A DNA stretch of 64,000 nucleotides from Oscillospiraceae bacterium (GCA_031264245.1 JAISEG010000009.1:86210-150209), one strand, 5' to 3'; positions 33,381 to 41,846 are shown, counted from the stretch's first letter. Notes: a model not told the origin generated them from the letters alone. Made by a program: numbers and translations.

Positions 33381-34444
33381 AATTTGCCCCCTATCCCGTT
33401 TGCTTCTTCTATCTTCGCCAAAACCTCGCCCGGCGACGGAACCATCCCGCCCGTCCTGCCGCAGAACAGCACCGGGCGCATACAGCGGGTCGCAAGCTCG
33501 ACGTCCTCTATCATCTGACCCATTGACAGCTCAACCGTTACGAATGAGCGAACCTTCTCCGCGGCGTTTCTCAGCACACCCTTCGGGAATGGCCAGAGGG
33601 TTATGGGACGAATCATCCCGGCTTTTATCCCCTTTGCGCGCGCCTCGTTTATCGCGTTTCTCGACACCCTGGAGGCTGCCCCGTAGGACACTACGCACAC
33701 CTCGGCGTCCTCCATCAGATACTCCTCGTACATGACCTCGTTTTCCTCGACGACCTTATATCTGGCATATCTCTCGATATTTTTCTTCTCCAGCTCCTCA
33801 GGGTTCAGGTAGAGCGAATTTATAACATTTCTCTTCCTCTCGCCCTTCGTTCCCGTCGCAGCCCACGGTTTATCGTAATTTTCAACCTTGCCGCTGTCCA
33901 GCTCGACCGGCTCCATCATCTGACCGAGAACCCCGTCCGCCAGCAGCATCGTCGTCATGCGGTATTTATCCGCCAGGTTGAAGCCCTTGAAGGTGAGGTC
34001 CACCATCTCCTGCACATACGCCGGAGCGAGCACCAGCATCCTAAAGTCGCCGTGTCCCGAGGACCTTGTCGCCTGGAAATAATCCGCCTGTGACGGCTGA
34101 ATCCCTCCGAGCCCGGGCCCTCCGCGCTGTACGTTCACCAGCAGCGCCGGCAGGTCGCACCCCGCAAGGTAGGAAAGCCCTTCGCTCTTAAGGGATATTC
34201 CGGGGCTTGAGCTTGAGGTCATGGCGCGTTTTCCGGCGGAAGCGACCCCGATAACCATATTTATCGCCGCGACTTCACTTTCAGCCTGTATAAAAACGCC
34301 GTCAATTTTCGGCATACGCTTGGACATATACGCGGCGATTTCAGTCTGCGGCGTTATCGGATATCCGAGGTAGTGCCTGCAACCCGCCAGTATAGCAGCC
34401 TCGGCAAGCGCCTCGTTACCCTTCATCAATACTTTTTCAGACAT
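33377..34444 (-). CDS. korA: 2-oxoacid:ferredoxin oxidoreductase alpha subunit
   Basis: 355 residues. The PYR domain opens LMKGNEALAEAAILAGCRHY and YPITPQTEIAAYMSKRMP, typical of the alpha chain; the SSSPGISLKSEGLSYLAG block follows. The C-terminal half is the transketolase-like domain III (VCVVSYGAASRVSRNAINEA, RPITLWPFP). In the heterotetramer alpha and beta together bind TPP and CoA. GAAAGGAA lies upstream of the ATG; the gene follows korD by 50 bp. Confidence 0.93.
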   Translation of the reverse strand: MSEKVLMKGNEALAEAAILAGCRHYLGYPITPQTEIAAYMSKRMPKIDGVFIQAESEVAAINMVIGVASAGKRAMTSSSSPGISLKSEGLSYLAGCDLPALLVNVQRGGPGLGGIQPSQADYFQATRSSGHGDFRMLVLAPAYVQEMVDLTFKGFNLADKYRMTTMLLADGVLGQMMEPVELDSGKVENYDKPWAATGTKGERKRNVINSLYLNPEELEKKNIERYARYKVVEENEVMYEEYLMEDAEVCVVSYGAASRVSRNAINEARAKGIKAGMIRPITLWPFPKGVLRNAAEKVRSFVTVELSMGQMIEDVELATRCMRPVLFCGRTGGMVPSPGEVLAKIEEANGIGGKL

Positions 34445-34494
34445 TTTTTTATGACCATTCCTTTCCTCATTAACACAAAGTAAGTGTGCCCGCT

Positions 34495-34707
34495 TTACTT
34501 TTCAACGGTAATTACACAGTCGGGGCACATAGTCGCGCAAAACGCGCACGCGATGCATTTCTCCATATCGGTAATCTCGGCGGGATAATAGCCCTTTGCG
34601 TTCAGCTTTTCTGTGGACAGCCGGACAATTTTCTTCGGGCATACCCCCACGCAGAGCCCGCAGCCCTTGCATTTGTCCCGGTTAAACGTTACTTTTCCCA
34701 TAATCAC
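34495..34707 (-). CDS. korD: 2[4Fe-4S] ferredoxin subunit of the 2-oxoacid oxidoreductase
   Basis: 70 residues with two CxxCxxCxxxCP motifs, CKGCGLCVGVCP (about 15-26) and CIACAFCATMCP (about 51-62), for two [4Fe-4S] clusters. It is the electron-transfer delta subunit. AAAGGAAAAG precedes the ATG. It is the first kor gene, 33 bp after the ATPase. Confidence 0.93.
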   Translation of the reverse strand: MIMGKVTFNRDKCKGCGLCVGVCPKKIVRLSTEKLNAKGYYPAEITDMEKCIACAFCATMCPDCVITVEK

Positions 34708-34740
34708 TTTTCCTTTCCTTATACCAATATCTGTTCGATA

Positions 34741-35418
34741 TTACAAAACCCATTCGCTTTTCAAATACAGCTTTATCGGATACAGGCCGCTTATCCTGCC
34801 CTCCAGCTCCCCGGCAAGCTCTTCCCGAACCGAGGTCAGCTTCACAGGCAGCCCGCTTCTCCCCGATACCTCCTCCGCGTATCCCACCGAGGACAGGACG
34901 TCCTCCGGAGTTGTTTCCGCCCCCAGGTTGGAGTTGTTGGCAATGGCGGTGAACTTCATCGACGCGGCGCGTTCGACCTCCCTCATCACCTCAAGCGTGT
35001 CCTCCGCCGTCCTTGTGCGCGGGCGGAATCTGTTGATAACAAAGATAAATTCGTAGTCGCCCTCCTCTATTATCGCGGGCGAGTACCTGCCCAGAGCCAG
35101 CGCTCCCCTGTCGTCGCCGCCAACGTCAGCCACCGCGTACATGTCCTTGCGGTCTATGATGGCGTAGGCTTCGCCCGGCAGCGAAGGCACATCGACGTTG
35201 GAGTTTGCGTATTTCGAGGATATCAGCCTTATGCCCGCCCGGTTCAGCGCCTGCTCGCTGTCCTTTGTCCTGAAATATGGATTTACGATATCAAGGTCGG
35301 CAACCATGACCTCCCTGCCCTCGCCCCTCAAATAAAGCGCGTAGTTGACCGCCAGATTCGTCTTGCCGCTGCCGTAATGCCCGGCAAATAAAGTCACACG
35401 TTTATACTCAAATTTCAT
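34741..35418 (-). CDS. ParA/MinD-like P-loop ATPase of unknown role
   Basis: 225 residues from the ATG at 35418, one base after the MATE stop; a TTG at 35433 is less likely. The deviant Walker A motif is FAGHYGSGKTNLAVN (about residues 10-24), and the switch region is MVADLDIVNPYFRTKD; VADVGGDDRGALALGRY follows. It resembles ATPases of the CobQ/MinD group that bind nucleotide and often handle cofactors or metal clusters. Placement between a MATE transporter and korDABC, apparently in one operon, suggests a role linked to cluster or cofactor loading of the oxidoreductase, but this is only inference. Confidence 0.7.
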   Translation of the reverse strand: MKFEYKRVTLFAGHYGSGKTNLAVNYALYLRGEGREVMVADLDIVNPYFRTKDSEQALNRAGIRLISSKYANSNVDVPSLPGEAYAIIDRKDMYAVADVGGDDRGALALGRYSPAIIEEGDYEFIFVINRFRPRTRTAEDTLEVMREVERAASMKFTAIANNSNLGAETTPEDVLSSVGYAEEVSGRSGLPVKLTSVREELAGELEGRISGLYPIKLYLKSEWVL

Positions 35419-35419
35419 A

Positions 35420-36808
35420 TTATTGCCCCGCAATAGGCTGAGCGGATATCTTTATTCCCTTTTCCCTCCATTTTCCGAAATGGAAGTACAGGAATGTCAG
35501 AGCCGTGCCTGTAACCATCGTGATGCTCATCGCGTAGAACAGCCCCATATAGTTATTCGCTTGTACCGCGAGCAGATAGGTGAGCGGTATGCGTATAATC
35601 ATGTTGACAATGGCCAAAACCATTGGAATAGCCGCCACTCCGGCGCCGCGTATGGCGCCCGACATTGCCATATCAAAGCCCATAAACGAATAGAAGAAGG
35701 CTATGTAGCTGATCCCCCTCATACCCATTTCGATGACGATTTCCTTGTCGGTAAAGGCGTAGAAGAAATATTTGTTAAAGGCAAGAAGTATCACTCCCAG
35801 TACCACTCCCACCGCGGCAATCATCCCAAGCAGCACATACACTCCCTTTTTCGCCCTCTCGGCGTTTCCCGCGCCGATATTCTGCCCGACGAAGGTGGTG
35901 GACGACATACCAAGCGCCATCATCGGCATGACCGCAAACCCGTCGATTTTCATTATTATCGTGTTCGCGGCGATAAGGTCGGAGCCAAACCCGTTCGCGT
36001 ATGACTGTATAACAACGCTTCCCAGCGACATTGCCATACTCTGTATCGCCGACGGAATCCCAAGCTTGATTATGCTTGCCGCGGCGGCTTTATCCGGCGA
36101 AAGGATGCCTTTAAGTGAAATCTTCACACCGTAATTTCCTGTGTTTATCCTCCAGAGAATAATAAGCCCGGACAAAAATTGCGAAATCGTCGTCGCCCAC
36201 GCGACCCCCGCGACTCCCCAGCCAAACACTATCACAAACACAAGGTCAAGCACAATATTCGTCACGCTCGCCACAATAAGCGCGATCAGCGGCCACCGTG
36301 AATCCCCCATGCCGCGCAGAACGCCGCTGCCGTTGTTGAAAAATATGTTGCCCAGCATACCCGCGAATATTATTAAAAGATATGTAGCCGAGTCGTCAAT
36401 GATATTTTCCGGCGTACCCAAGAGGTCAAGAAGCGGTCTGCTTAGGAATAGTCCGATTATTGTCACAAAAATGCCTATGCCAAAGGCGAGGGTAAATATG
36501 GTGTTGACCGACTTTTGCAGTCTGTCCATGTCCTTTGCGCCGAAGGTCTGTGAAACAACGATGTTCGAGCCCATCGAAAGACCCATGAACAACGCGCTGA
36601 AAAGCATCATAATCGGGAAGCTCACGCCGACCGCGGCAATGGCGTCGGAGCCGACAAACTTTCCCACAACGATCGAGTCGACCACGTTGTACAGCTGCAT
36701 TACGAGGTTTCCCACAATCATGGGAAGCACGAAGCGCAGTATTTTTGTAACTATTGGACCGGAGGTAAGGTCATTTTTTTCATTGATTTCCGCTGGTTTG
36801 CTGCTCAT
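35420..36808 (-). CDS. MATE family multidrug/toxin efflux transporter
   Basis: 462 residues with 12 predicted membrane helices in two MatE repeats. Family motifs: VMQLYNVVDSIVVGKFVGSD near TM2, GLSMGSNIVVSQTFGA, and in the second half SLGSVVIQSYANGFGSDLIA and GQNIGAGNAERAKKG. MATE proteins export cationic compounds by H+ or Na+ antiport. It heads an apparent operon with the ATPase and korDABC, which is unusual. The promoter lies 32 bp upstream of the ATG. Confidence 0.9.
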   Translation of the reverse strand: MSSKPAEINEKNDLTSGPIVTKILRFVLPMIVGNLVMQLYNVVDSIVVGKFVGSDAIAAVGVSFPIMMLFSALFMGLSMGSNIVVSQTFGAKDMDRLQKSVNTIFTLAFGIGIFVTIIGLFLSRPLLDLLGTPENIIDDSATYLLIIFAGMLGNIFFNNGSGVLRGMGDSRWPLIALIVASVTNIVLDLVFVIVFGWGVAGVAWATTISQFLSGLIILWRINTGNYGVKISLKGILSPDKAAAASIIKLGIPSAIQSMAMSLGSVVIQSYANGFGSDLIAANTIIMKIDGFAVMPMMALGMSSTTFVGQNIGAGNAERAKKGVYVLLGMIAAVGVVLGVILLAFNKYFFYAFTDKEIVIEMGMRGISYIAFFYSFMGFDMAMSGAIRGAGVAAIPMVLAIVNMIIRIPLTYLLAVQANNYMGLFYAMSITMVTGTALTFLYFHFGKWREKGIKISAQPIAGQ

Positions 36809-36839
36809 TAAATATCTCCCGTTCTTATTTTTTCATTCC

Positions 36840-36868
36840 ATAATATACCTTATTCGCTCTCCAGTCAA
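36840..36868 (-). promoter_or_regulatory. SigmaA-type promoter for the MATE-ATPase-kor operon
   Basis: Minus strand TTGACT (36868-36863) and TATTAT (36845-36840), spacer 17. No other promoter was found before korD, and the spacing of the genes is 1, 33, 50, -4 and 13 bp, so all six genes may be transcribed from here to the terminator at 32042. Confidence 0.7.
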
Positions 36869-36897
36869 TAAATATTTTATGTGGAAACACCATCTGG

Positions 36898-37015
36898 TTG
36901 TAGGGTGCGATGTCCGCATCGCGCCGCAATATGCAGAATTTGTGGGTGGCGGCGCGGTGCGGACGATACCGCGTTAACATCGGCGGGCGGGTTGACCCCG
37001 CCCCTACTCCCCTAC
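36898..37015. repeat. Degenerate GTAGGGGCGG family repeat
   Basis: GTAGGGTGCGATGTCCGCAT at one end and CGGGTTGACCCCGCCCCTAC at the other, with GC-rich imperfect inverted repeats between (CATCGCGCCGC, GCGGTGCGGACGATACCGCG). It resembles other members of the family and overlaps the 3' end of the small RHH gene by a few bases. Confidence 0.45.
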
Positions 37016-37215
37016 CTGTGCGAACGGGGCTTGAAGCCGTCAAAGGCGATAACACCGTGCTTTTCCTCGTAATCCGCGATATGCTGCAATATAAGCTGCT
37101 CAATTTCCTTGTTCGCGGAACGTCCGTTGTATTCGGCTATGAATTTCAGCTTATCCATCGTCTCGGTCGGTACTCGTAAGGAATAACTTGGATTTTTGTA
37201 TACTCCGGTTGGCAC
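37012..37215 (-). CDS. Ribbon-helix-helix (Arc/MetJ-type) protein
   Basis: 67 residues from a GTG with GAGGAGG 8 bases upstream. The sequence NPSYSLRVPTETMDKLKFIA followed by NGRSANKEIEQLILQHIADY is a classic Arc-type RHH fold, as in antitoxins and small repressors. A 19-bp perfect palindrome lies just before the gene, consistent with autorepression. No toxin ORF was found beside it; the 3' end runs into a GC-rich repeat that may have replaced a partner. It could be an orphan antitoxin or a plasmid-type repressor. Confidence 0.78.
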   Translation of the reverse strand: MPTGVYKNPSYSLRVPTETMDKLKFIAEYNGRSANKEIEQLILQHIADYEEKHGVIAFDGFKPRSHR

Positions 37216-37231
37216 TATAATAACCTCCTCA

Positions 37232-37250
37232 TGTTGTCAAGTTGACAACA
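37232..37250. promoter_or_regulatory. 19-bp palindromic operator upstream of the RHH gene
   Basis: TGTTGTCAA-G-TTGACAACA, a perfect palindrome around one central G, 17 bp before the GTG start. It is a likely autoregulatory site for the RHH protein, overlapping the expected transcript start. Confidence 0.65.
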
Positions 37251-37285
37251 CAAGGATAGCATATATAGTTATTTTTGAATTATGC

Positions 37286-37315
37286 TTGACTGCATGTAGA
37301 TGCCTATGGTATAAT
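37286..37315 (+). promoter_or_regulatory. Consensus promoter reading antisense into larC
   Basis: Plus strand TTGACT (37286-37291) and TATAAT (37310-37315), 18-bp spacer. The only thing downstream on this strand is the 3' end of larC in antisense direction (37325 on), so it may drive an antisense RNA or read-through blocker. It could also be chance in AT-rich DNA. Confidence 0.4.
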
Positions 37316-37324
37316 TTGGGTATT

Positions 37325-38713
37325 TCATAGGATACTTGACTTTTGTATCAGCCTGTCTATTTCGGAGTATACGGCGTCCAAAGTGACGTTATTCCTCCTT
37401 GCCGCGGCTGAAACGTCGTCGTATTCAGCCTTGATTTTTTCCACGCCGAAGCCGCCGGAGGTCTTGACCCGTATTTTCCCGTATTTGGAATCGACCTCGC
37501 TTGTCTGTTGGCTGAGCACATATCTCGACGCGAAGGTTTTCCTCACCCCTCTGGTCGTTGTGTGCCGCAGGATCAATTCCGCGAATTTATCGCAATCCTC
37601 CGGCTTGCACAGGCAGGTCAGCATCACGGCGGGTCTGTTCTTTTTCATATGTATCGGAGTGAGAAACACATCCGGCGCCCCGGCCTCCATCAGAATATCA
37701 AACGCGTAGCCCACAGCCTCGGGCGTCATATCGTCAAGGTTGCAAGTAAGCTCGTATATGTCGTCCGGTCCGGCTTTGCCGGCCGCCGCGCCGGAGTCCC
37801 CCGCAAACACCCGCAAGCAGTTCGCCTGCGGAAAATCCTTTTTCCCCATTCCAATCCCAAGCTTGTCGGCGGTCATACGGGGCATGGCTCCGAATTCGTC
37901 GGCAAAATGCTTTAAAAGCGCCGCCCCCGTCGGGGTGCACAGCTCGCCGCGTATCTCTCCGCCGTATATCGGGACCCCTCTGAGTATATCCGCGGTCGCG
38001 GGCGCCGGAACAGGCAGTATCCCGTGCGCGCACCTGACCTGCCCGCTGCCGACATGTACGGGCGACACGACGATTTTGTCCGGGTTTATCTCCTCCATCA
38101 GCATACACACCCCGACAATGTCGGCTATCGCGTCGTATGTCCCGACCTCGTGAAAATGTATCTGCTCCACCGGCTTCCCGTGCGCCCTCGCTTCGGCGTC
38201 CGCAATCAGCCTGTAGACCGCCGCCGCGTCCAGCTTTACCCTGTCCGAGACAGGAAGCCCCATTATCGTTTCGGTTATGCCGGACATGCCGGAGCGGCTG
38301 TGGCCGTGACCGTGAGCGTGACCGTGTTCGTCGTTGTGGCTGTGGTCGTGACCCTGCGCCTTTTTGAGCAGAACCGCGTTTTCGCCCGATGGCTTGCTCC
38401 CGTCCGGGTGGGTGTGGGTATGACCGTCATGTGTATGCTCGTGCGTGTGACCGTGGTCATGATCATGGTCGCCATGCGTATGACCGTGGGAATAATCATG
38501 GCTGTGTTCATGCTCGCCGTTCACAGTCACATTTACGTGTGTACCGGTTATCCCGCACTTTTCCGATGCCTCCGCCCACACCTTCACCCCTTCAAGCCCC
38601 AGCGAATTCATCCTTTCGAAAAATCCGTCCCTGTTTTCGATAAGCCCGGACAGCGCCGCCATAAGCATATCCCCCGCCGCGCCCATGTTACATTCAATAA
38701 ATAACGTTTTCAT
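37325..38713 (-). CDS. larC: Nickel-insertion cyclometallase LarC (uninterrupted)
   Basis: 462 residues. LarC inserts nickel into the dithio-pincer nucleotide in a CTP-dependent step. The N-terminus FIECNMGAAGDMLMAALSGL and HFHEVGTYDAIADIVGVC match LarC1; the C-terminal half (CNLDDMTPEAVGYAFDILME, LTPIHMKKNRPAVMLT) matches LarC2. In Lactiplantibacillus plantarum these are joined by a programmed frameshift; here they form a single open frame. Residues ~69-140 are a very His/Asp-rich insert (HGHTHGDHDHDHGHTHEHTH and more) likely to store nickel. It is 18 bp after larB. Confidence 0.93.
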   Translation of the reverse strand: MKTLFIECNMGAAGDMLMAALSGLIENRDGFFERMNSLGLEGVKVWAEASEKCGITGTHVNVTVNGEHEHSHDYSHGHTHGDHDHDHGHTHEHTHDGHTHTHPDGSKPSGENAVLLKKAQGHDHSHNDEHGHAHGHGHSRSGMSGITETIMGLPVSDRVKLDAAAVYRLIADAEARAHGKPVEQIHFHEVGTYDAIADIVGVCMLMEEINPDKIVVSPVHVGSGQVRCAHGILPVPAPATADILRGVPIYGGEIRGELCTPTGAALLKHFADEFGAMPRMTADKLGIGMGKKDFPQANCLRVFAGDSGAAAGKAGPDDIYELTCNLDDMTPEAVGYAFDILMEAGAPDVFLTPIHMKKNRPAVMLTCLCKPEDCDKFAELILRHTTTRGVRKTFASRYVLSQQTSEVDSKYGKIRVKTSGGFGVEKIKAEYDDVSAAARRNNVTLDAVYSEIDRLIQKSSIL

Positions 38714-38731
38714 AAAACTACTCCTCCCCGG

Positions 38732-39493
38732 TCACGCCGTATGGTTTATCATGCTTGCGAGGTATCCTGCCCCAAAGCCGTTGTCAATGTTCACAACGCT
38801 CACTCCGCTGGCGCATGAGTTCAGCATGGACAGCAGCGCCGAAAGCCCGTTAAACGAAGCCCCGTAGCCCACGCTTGTCGGAACCCCGATCACAGGGCAG
38901 TCGGCAAGGCCTCCAACCACGCTGGCAAGCGCGCCCTCCATTCCGGCGATGGCTATTATGACCCTTGCGCTCATTATCTTGTCAATATTTGACAGGAGCC
39001 TGTGCAGGCCCGCCACACCGACGTCGTACAGCCTGACCACCTCGTTTCCAAGCGCCTCCGCCGTCAGCGCCGCTTCCTCCGCAACGGGCATATCGCTCGT
39101 CCCGCCGGTTGCTACGACAATCTTCCCCGACCCGTGCTTTGCGGGCATATTACCCACTATTCCCACCCGCCCGATTTCGTGATATAATAGCTTGTGGTCC
39201 TTCCCCACCGCCGCCGCCGCCTCGGCGGACATTCTTGTAATAAGTATTGTCTCCTGACCTCTCGCCCGCATGGCTGCGACTATTCCGCAGATCTGCTCCG
39301 GCGTCTTTCCCGCGCCGTATATGACCTCCGCCGCGCCCTGCCTCACCTGCCTGTGGTGATCCACCTTAGCGTAGCCCAGATCCTCAAACGGCTCCATTTT
39401 CAGCTTCAGCAGCGCGTCCTCCGGCGATATTTCTCCGCTTTTTACGCTGTTCAGCAATCTCAGCATATCCTGTCCCGGCAATTTTTGACCCAC
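38732..39493 (-). CDS. larB: Pyridinium-3,5-biscarboxylate synthase LarB
   Basis: 253 residues. LarB carboxylates nicotinate adenine dinucleotide, the first step to the nickel-pincer cofactor. The C-terminal half resembles PurE/AIR carboxylases ([60 protein letters not shown]). The N-terminal part has [23 protein letters not shown]. It lies between larE and larC, an order also seen in other lar loci. Confidence 0.94.
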   Translation of the reverse strand: MGQKLPGQDMLRLLNSVKSGEISPEDALLKLKMEPFEDLGYAKVDHHRQVRQGAAEVIYGAGKTPEQICGIVAAMRARGQETILITRMSAEAAAAVGKDHKLLYHEIGRVGIVGNMPAKHGSGKIVVATGGTSDMPVAEEAALTAEALGNEVVRLYDVGVAGLHRLLSNIDKIMSARVIIAIAGMEGALASVVGGLADCPVIGVPTSVGYGASFNGLSALLSMLNSCASGVSVVNIDNGFGAGYLASMINHTA

Positions 39494-39509
39494 CCTTCGT
39501 TTAGTATTT

Positions 39510-40259
39510 TTATCTCTTCCCGCTCAGGTCCAGCGTGACCGTCCCAAAGTATTTGCTCAGGCTGTCGTATATCTCCCGTCTTTTCTCAAATACCGCCGCC
39601 ATCTGACCCTCGGGTATCTCCAGCCTCGCGTCGTTTCCGTCCCGCACCCGCACCCTGAAATCGGTAAAGCCAAGCCCGAACAGCCTGTCCTCGGCGGCTT
39701 CCAGCCTTTCAAGTATCTCCCGCGTTATCTTGTCCCCTGTCCTGATTCGTGTGGCAAGGCACGCGTACGCGGGCTTCGACCAGGTGAAAAGCCCCGCCTT
39801 TTTCGACAGCTCCCGTATCTGCGCCTTGGTAAGCCCGGCGTCTCTCAGCGGCGACCTGACCCCAAGCTCCCTCAGCGCGCGCATACCCGGTCTGTCCCCC
39901 GCGTCGTCCGACGCGTTTGACCCGTCTATCACAAGCGGATAACCGTCCGCCGCCGCCCTTCTTATTATCCCGGAAAAAATAGCCTGCTTGCAGTAGTAAC
40001 AGCGCAAAGGGTCGTTTCCCGTGACCCTTTGGTCGGTCAAAATATCTGCTTCAAGCACCTCAAGCTCCGCGCCCAGCTCGTTTACAAGCTTTTTCGCGTC
40101 CTCCAGCTCGAACCGCGGCTGAAACATTGTCTTCACAAAGTATGCCTTCACCCGCGCGCCGCTTTCCCTCGCCGCGTACAGAAGATACGACGAATCGACT
40201 CCCCCCGAAAACGCGAGCGCGACCTTTGGGTTGCCTTCAAAAAATGCTTTCAGCTCCAT
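39510..40259 (-). CDS. larE: ATP-dependent sulfur-insertion protein LarE
   Basis: 249 residues. The PP-loop is [11 protein letters not shown] (residues 17-27). LarE adenylates the pyridinium carboxylate and adds sulfur, either by sacrificing its own cysteine or, in other versions, through a [4Fe-4S] cluster. The Cys equivalent to the sacrificial one is Cys167 in [10 protein letters not shown]; a CYYC pair (87, 90) is also present. CGGGAGG precedes the ATG. larA (lactate racemase) is not in the window. Confidence 0.92.
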   Translation of the reverse strand: MELKAFFEGNPKVALAFSGGVDSSYLLYAARESGARVKAYFVKTMFQPRFELEDAKKLVNELGAELEVLEADILTDQRVTGNDPLRCYYCKQAIFSGIIRRAAADGYPLVIDGSNASDDAGDRPGMRALRELGVRSPLRDAGLTKAQIRELSKKAGLFTWSKPAYACLATRIRTGDKITREILERLEAAEDRLFGLGFTDFRVRVRDGNDARLEIPEGQMAAVFEKRREIYDSLSKYFGTVTLDLSGKR

Positions 40260-40582
40260 AGCGGTTCGCCTCCCGGAATTTTCTTCAAATATTTTTTAGG
40301 TGCTGTCTTTCCTCGGCTTCTGTTTTTATTAAGCGGTTGATACCATTATATACTCTATTAAAGCAGATTTCCAGTTGATCTCAAGCAAAATATCAATTAT
40401 TATATAATTATATTTAAATCAAGTATTCAATTTTTAATATTGACGTATAATAGCTAAAAATGTCGCCGTAACATATACTTTACTGTAAGGTGCACCGGAT
40501 AACAGGGTCTGAACGGTGATGAAAATGGAGAAATTAATATAATATTATGATAAATAATAATATATTAACAATCATATCGATA

Positions 40583-40610
40583 TTGAGAATATTTAATGGC
40601 ATAATATAAT
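40583..40610 (+). promoter_or_regulatory. Promoter for the small XRE gene
   Basis: TTGAGA (40583-40588) and TATAAT (40605-40610) with a 16-bp spacer; a second TATAAT follows at 40615-40620. The AT-rich gap 40260-40630 otherwise holds the larE upstream region and no ORF I support. Confidence 0.5.
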
Positions 40611-40629
40611 GTGATATAATAGGTAGGTG

Positions 40630-40855
40630 ATGCTATATAAAAAATATAAAGCTGCTTCGAGTAATGCGTGACTACACGCAGCTCAGAGTTCAAATGGAAA
40701 CCGGGATAAGTCAAAGCATACTGTCTCAGTATGAAAACGGAATAGCAACACCCACGACTGAGAACCTGCTGAAATTGGCTGAATACTACAACACAAGTCT
40801 TGATTATTTGATGGATCTAACCGACGTAAAAACGCCTTACCCAAGAAAGGTATAA
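40630..40855 (+). CDS. Small XRE-family regulator with a frame problem at its 5' end
   Basis: An HTH_3 protein of about 72 residues: IKLLRVMRDYTQLRVQMETG, then SQSILSQYENGIATPTTENL and SLDYLMDL. The first annotatable ATG (40664) cuts off helix 1 of the HTH. The expected N-terminus (KNIKLLRV) is open in that frame back to 40631 but without ATG, GTG or TTG. The ATG at 40630, right after AGGTAGGTG, is one base out of frame; removing one A from the A6 run at 40639-40644 would give MLYKNIKLLRV. So either slippage at A6, an ATA start at 40637, or a real frameshift. No operon partner is seen. Confidence 0.65.
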
Positions 40856-40995
40856 AAGTAGAATGGGCTGTATCGCTTTTCTGTGGTGCGGCTCTTTTAC
40901 TATTGCTGCGGTCATGGATCTCCCCGGTTTTCCGGATATCTTTCTAGGCTCATAAGCCGAGCTTCGAAAGATATCCGTATTATGTATGCGCTTTT

Positions 40996-41631
40996 TTACG
41001 GCAATGGATATATTTTCTTCTTAAACGCGTTGTTGACAACCGTAGCGGCGCTTAAATAAACGGCTACGACCCCCGCGCCCAGCAGCGCCCACGCCGAAAT
41101 TTGTCCAAAGCTCTTGGGAATCGCTCCCAGGTCTGTGAGCGCGATAAACGGAAGCGCTATATCCAGAAGTATAACAACGATGGAAAGCAAGCCAAACTTG
41201 GTAAAAAACGCTGGGGTCCAGAGCCAAATAACCACGGTTAAAACGCACCACGCATACCCGTCTATCCTTGCGTCAAGCGGAGCGTCCGCCATAATTCCAT
41301 TGTACTTGAGCAGCATTTCCACCGCCCCGACCAACATAAAAAACGCTGAGAAGAAGAGAAAGGTGTTCCCTCCGGCATGATTGCCTCCCTTCAGGTCGAG
41401 AAGCGCCACAACAAGCTGGATCACAAATCCGCCAAGCAGCCAGCACGCGATAAGCGGCAATGAGGCGGTTCCCACCTTGCCGGTAAGCATCGCGAAAAAG
41501 CATACACATGCCACAGCCAGCGCGACAAGCCCCGCCGCGGTCGGGTTCGACCATTCCTTGATATAGATGTTTGCTTCCAGTGTTTCATTTTTGCTTTGTT
41601 TTTCCGTTACGGTATTCGGTGTGCCTTGCAT
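40996..41631 (-). CDS. satP: Acetate/succinate transporter, GPR1/FUN34/YaaH (SatP) family
   Basis: 211 residues from the ATG at 41631, preceded by GGAGATTTATA. The family signature NPTAAGLVALAVA (NPxG-like motif in TM1) and six membrane helices are visible; ADAPLDARIDGYAWCVLTVV lies between TM4 and TM5. SatP-type channels move acetate, propionate and succinate as the acid or with protons. In a fermenting anaerobe this may export acetate. The gene follows a 41-residue small ORF and a terminator-like hairpin in its leader, so it may be attenuated. A longer frame to 41748 would read through the hairpin and is not expected. Confidence 0.88.
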   Translation of the reverse strand: MQGTPNTVTEKQSKNETLEANIYIKEWSNPTAAGLVALAVACVCFFAMLTGKVGTASLPLIACWLLGGFVIQLVVALLDLKGGNHAGGNTFLFFSAFFMLVGAVEMLLKYNGIMADAPLDARIDGYAWCVLTVVIWLWTPAFFTKFGLLSIVVILLDIALPFIALTDLGAIPKSFGQISAWALLGAGVVAVYLSAATVVNNAFKKKIYPLP

Positions 41632-41660
41632 TATAAATCTCCATTCTTCCGGCAAAATAA

Positions 41661-41703
41661 AACACACCCGCCGCAACCCTTTACCGGTTGCAGCAGGTGT
41701 GTT
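41661..41703 (-). terminator. Terminator/attenuator hairpin in the satP leader
   Basis: On the minus strand an 18-bp stem (41703-41686 with 41678-41661), two of whose pairs are G-U; on the plus strand the same positions would be C-A mismatches, so the RNA of the minus strand is the one selected. It is followed by TTATTTTG. It lies 18 bases after the small ORF's stop and 30 bases before satP. Confidence 0.7.
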
Positions 41704-41720
41704 ATTTAGCCTGTAATATT

Positions 41721-41846
41721 TTATACAGCTAACGAAACCTTCCTGCAAGCAACCGTTTTATCGACAATAATAAGCAGCCCGACAAAGAGAGCGCCAATAA
41801 TGCTCTCGACTGTAAGGCTGTTCAATTTGTTCGATAAGTTGTTCAC
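41721..41846 (-). CDS. 41-residue membrane-type small protein or leader peptide upstream of satP
   Basis: Starts at a GTG with GGAGG 5 bases upstream, runs 41 codons to TAA and lies just downstream of a consensus promoter. The protein has a short polar N-terminus (MNNLSNKLNSLT), one hydrophobic stretch (SIIGALFVGLLIIV, residues 15-28) and a basic tail (DKTVACRKVSLAV). I do not recognise it. It may be a translated leader controlling the terminator before satP, or an independent single-pass membrane protein. Confidence 0.6.
   Translation of the reverse strand: MNNLSNKLNSLTVESIIGALFVGLLIIVDKTVACRKVSLAV

Noticed and set aside
38275..38511. Thr/Met-rich frame inside larC, looking like a small repeat protein
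   Set aside because: It is the alternate frame of the His-rich insert of LarC (CAY codons read out of frame).
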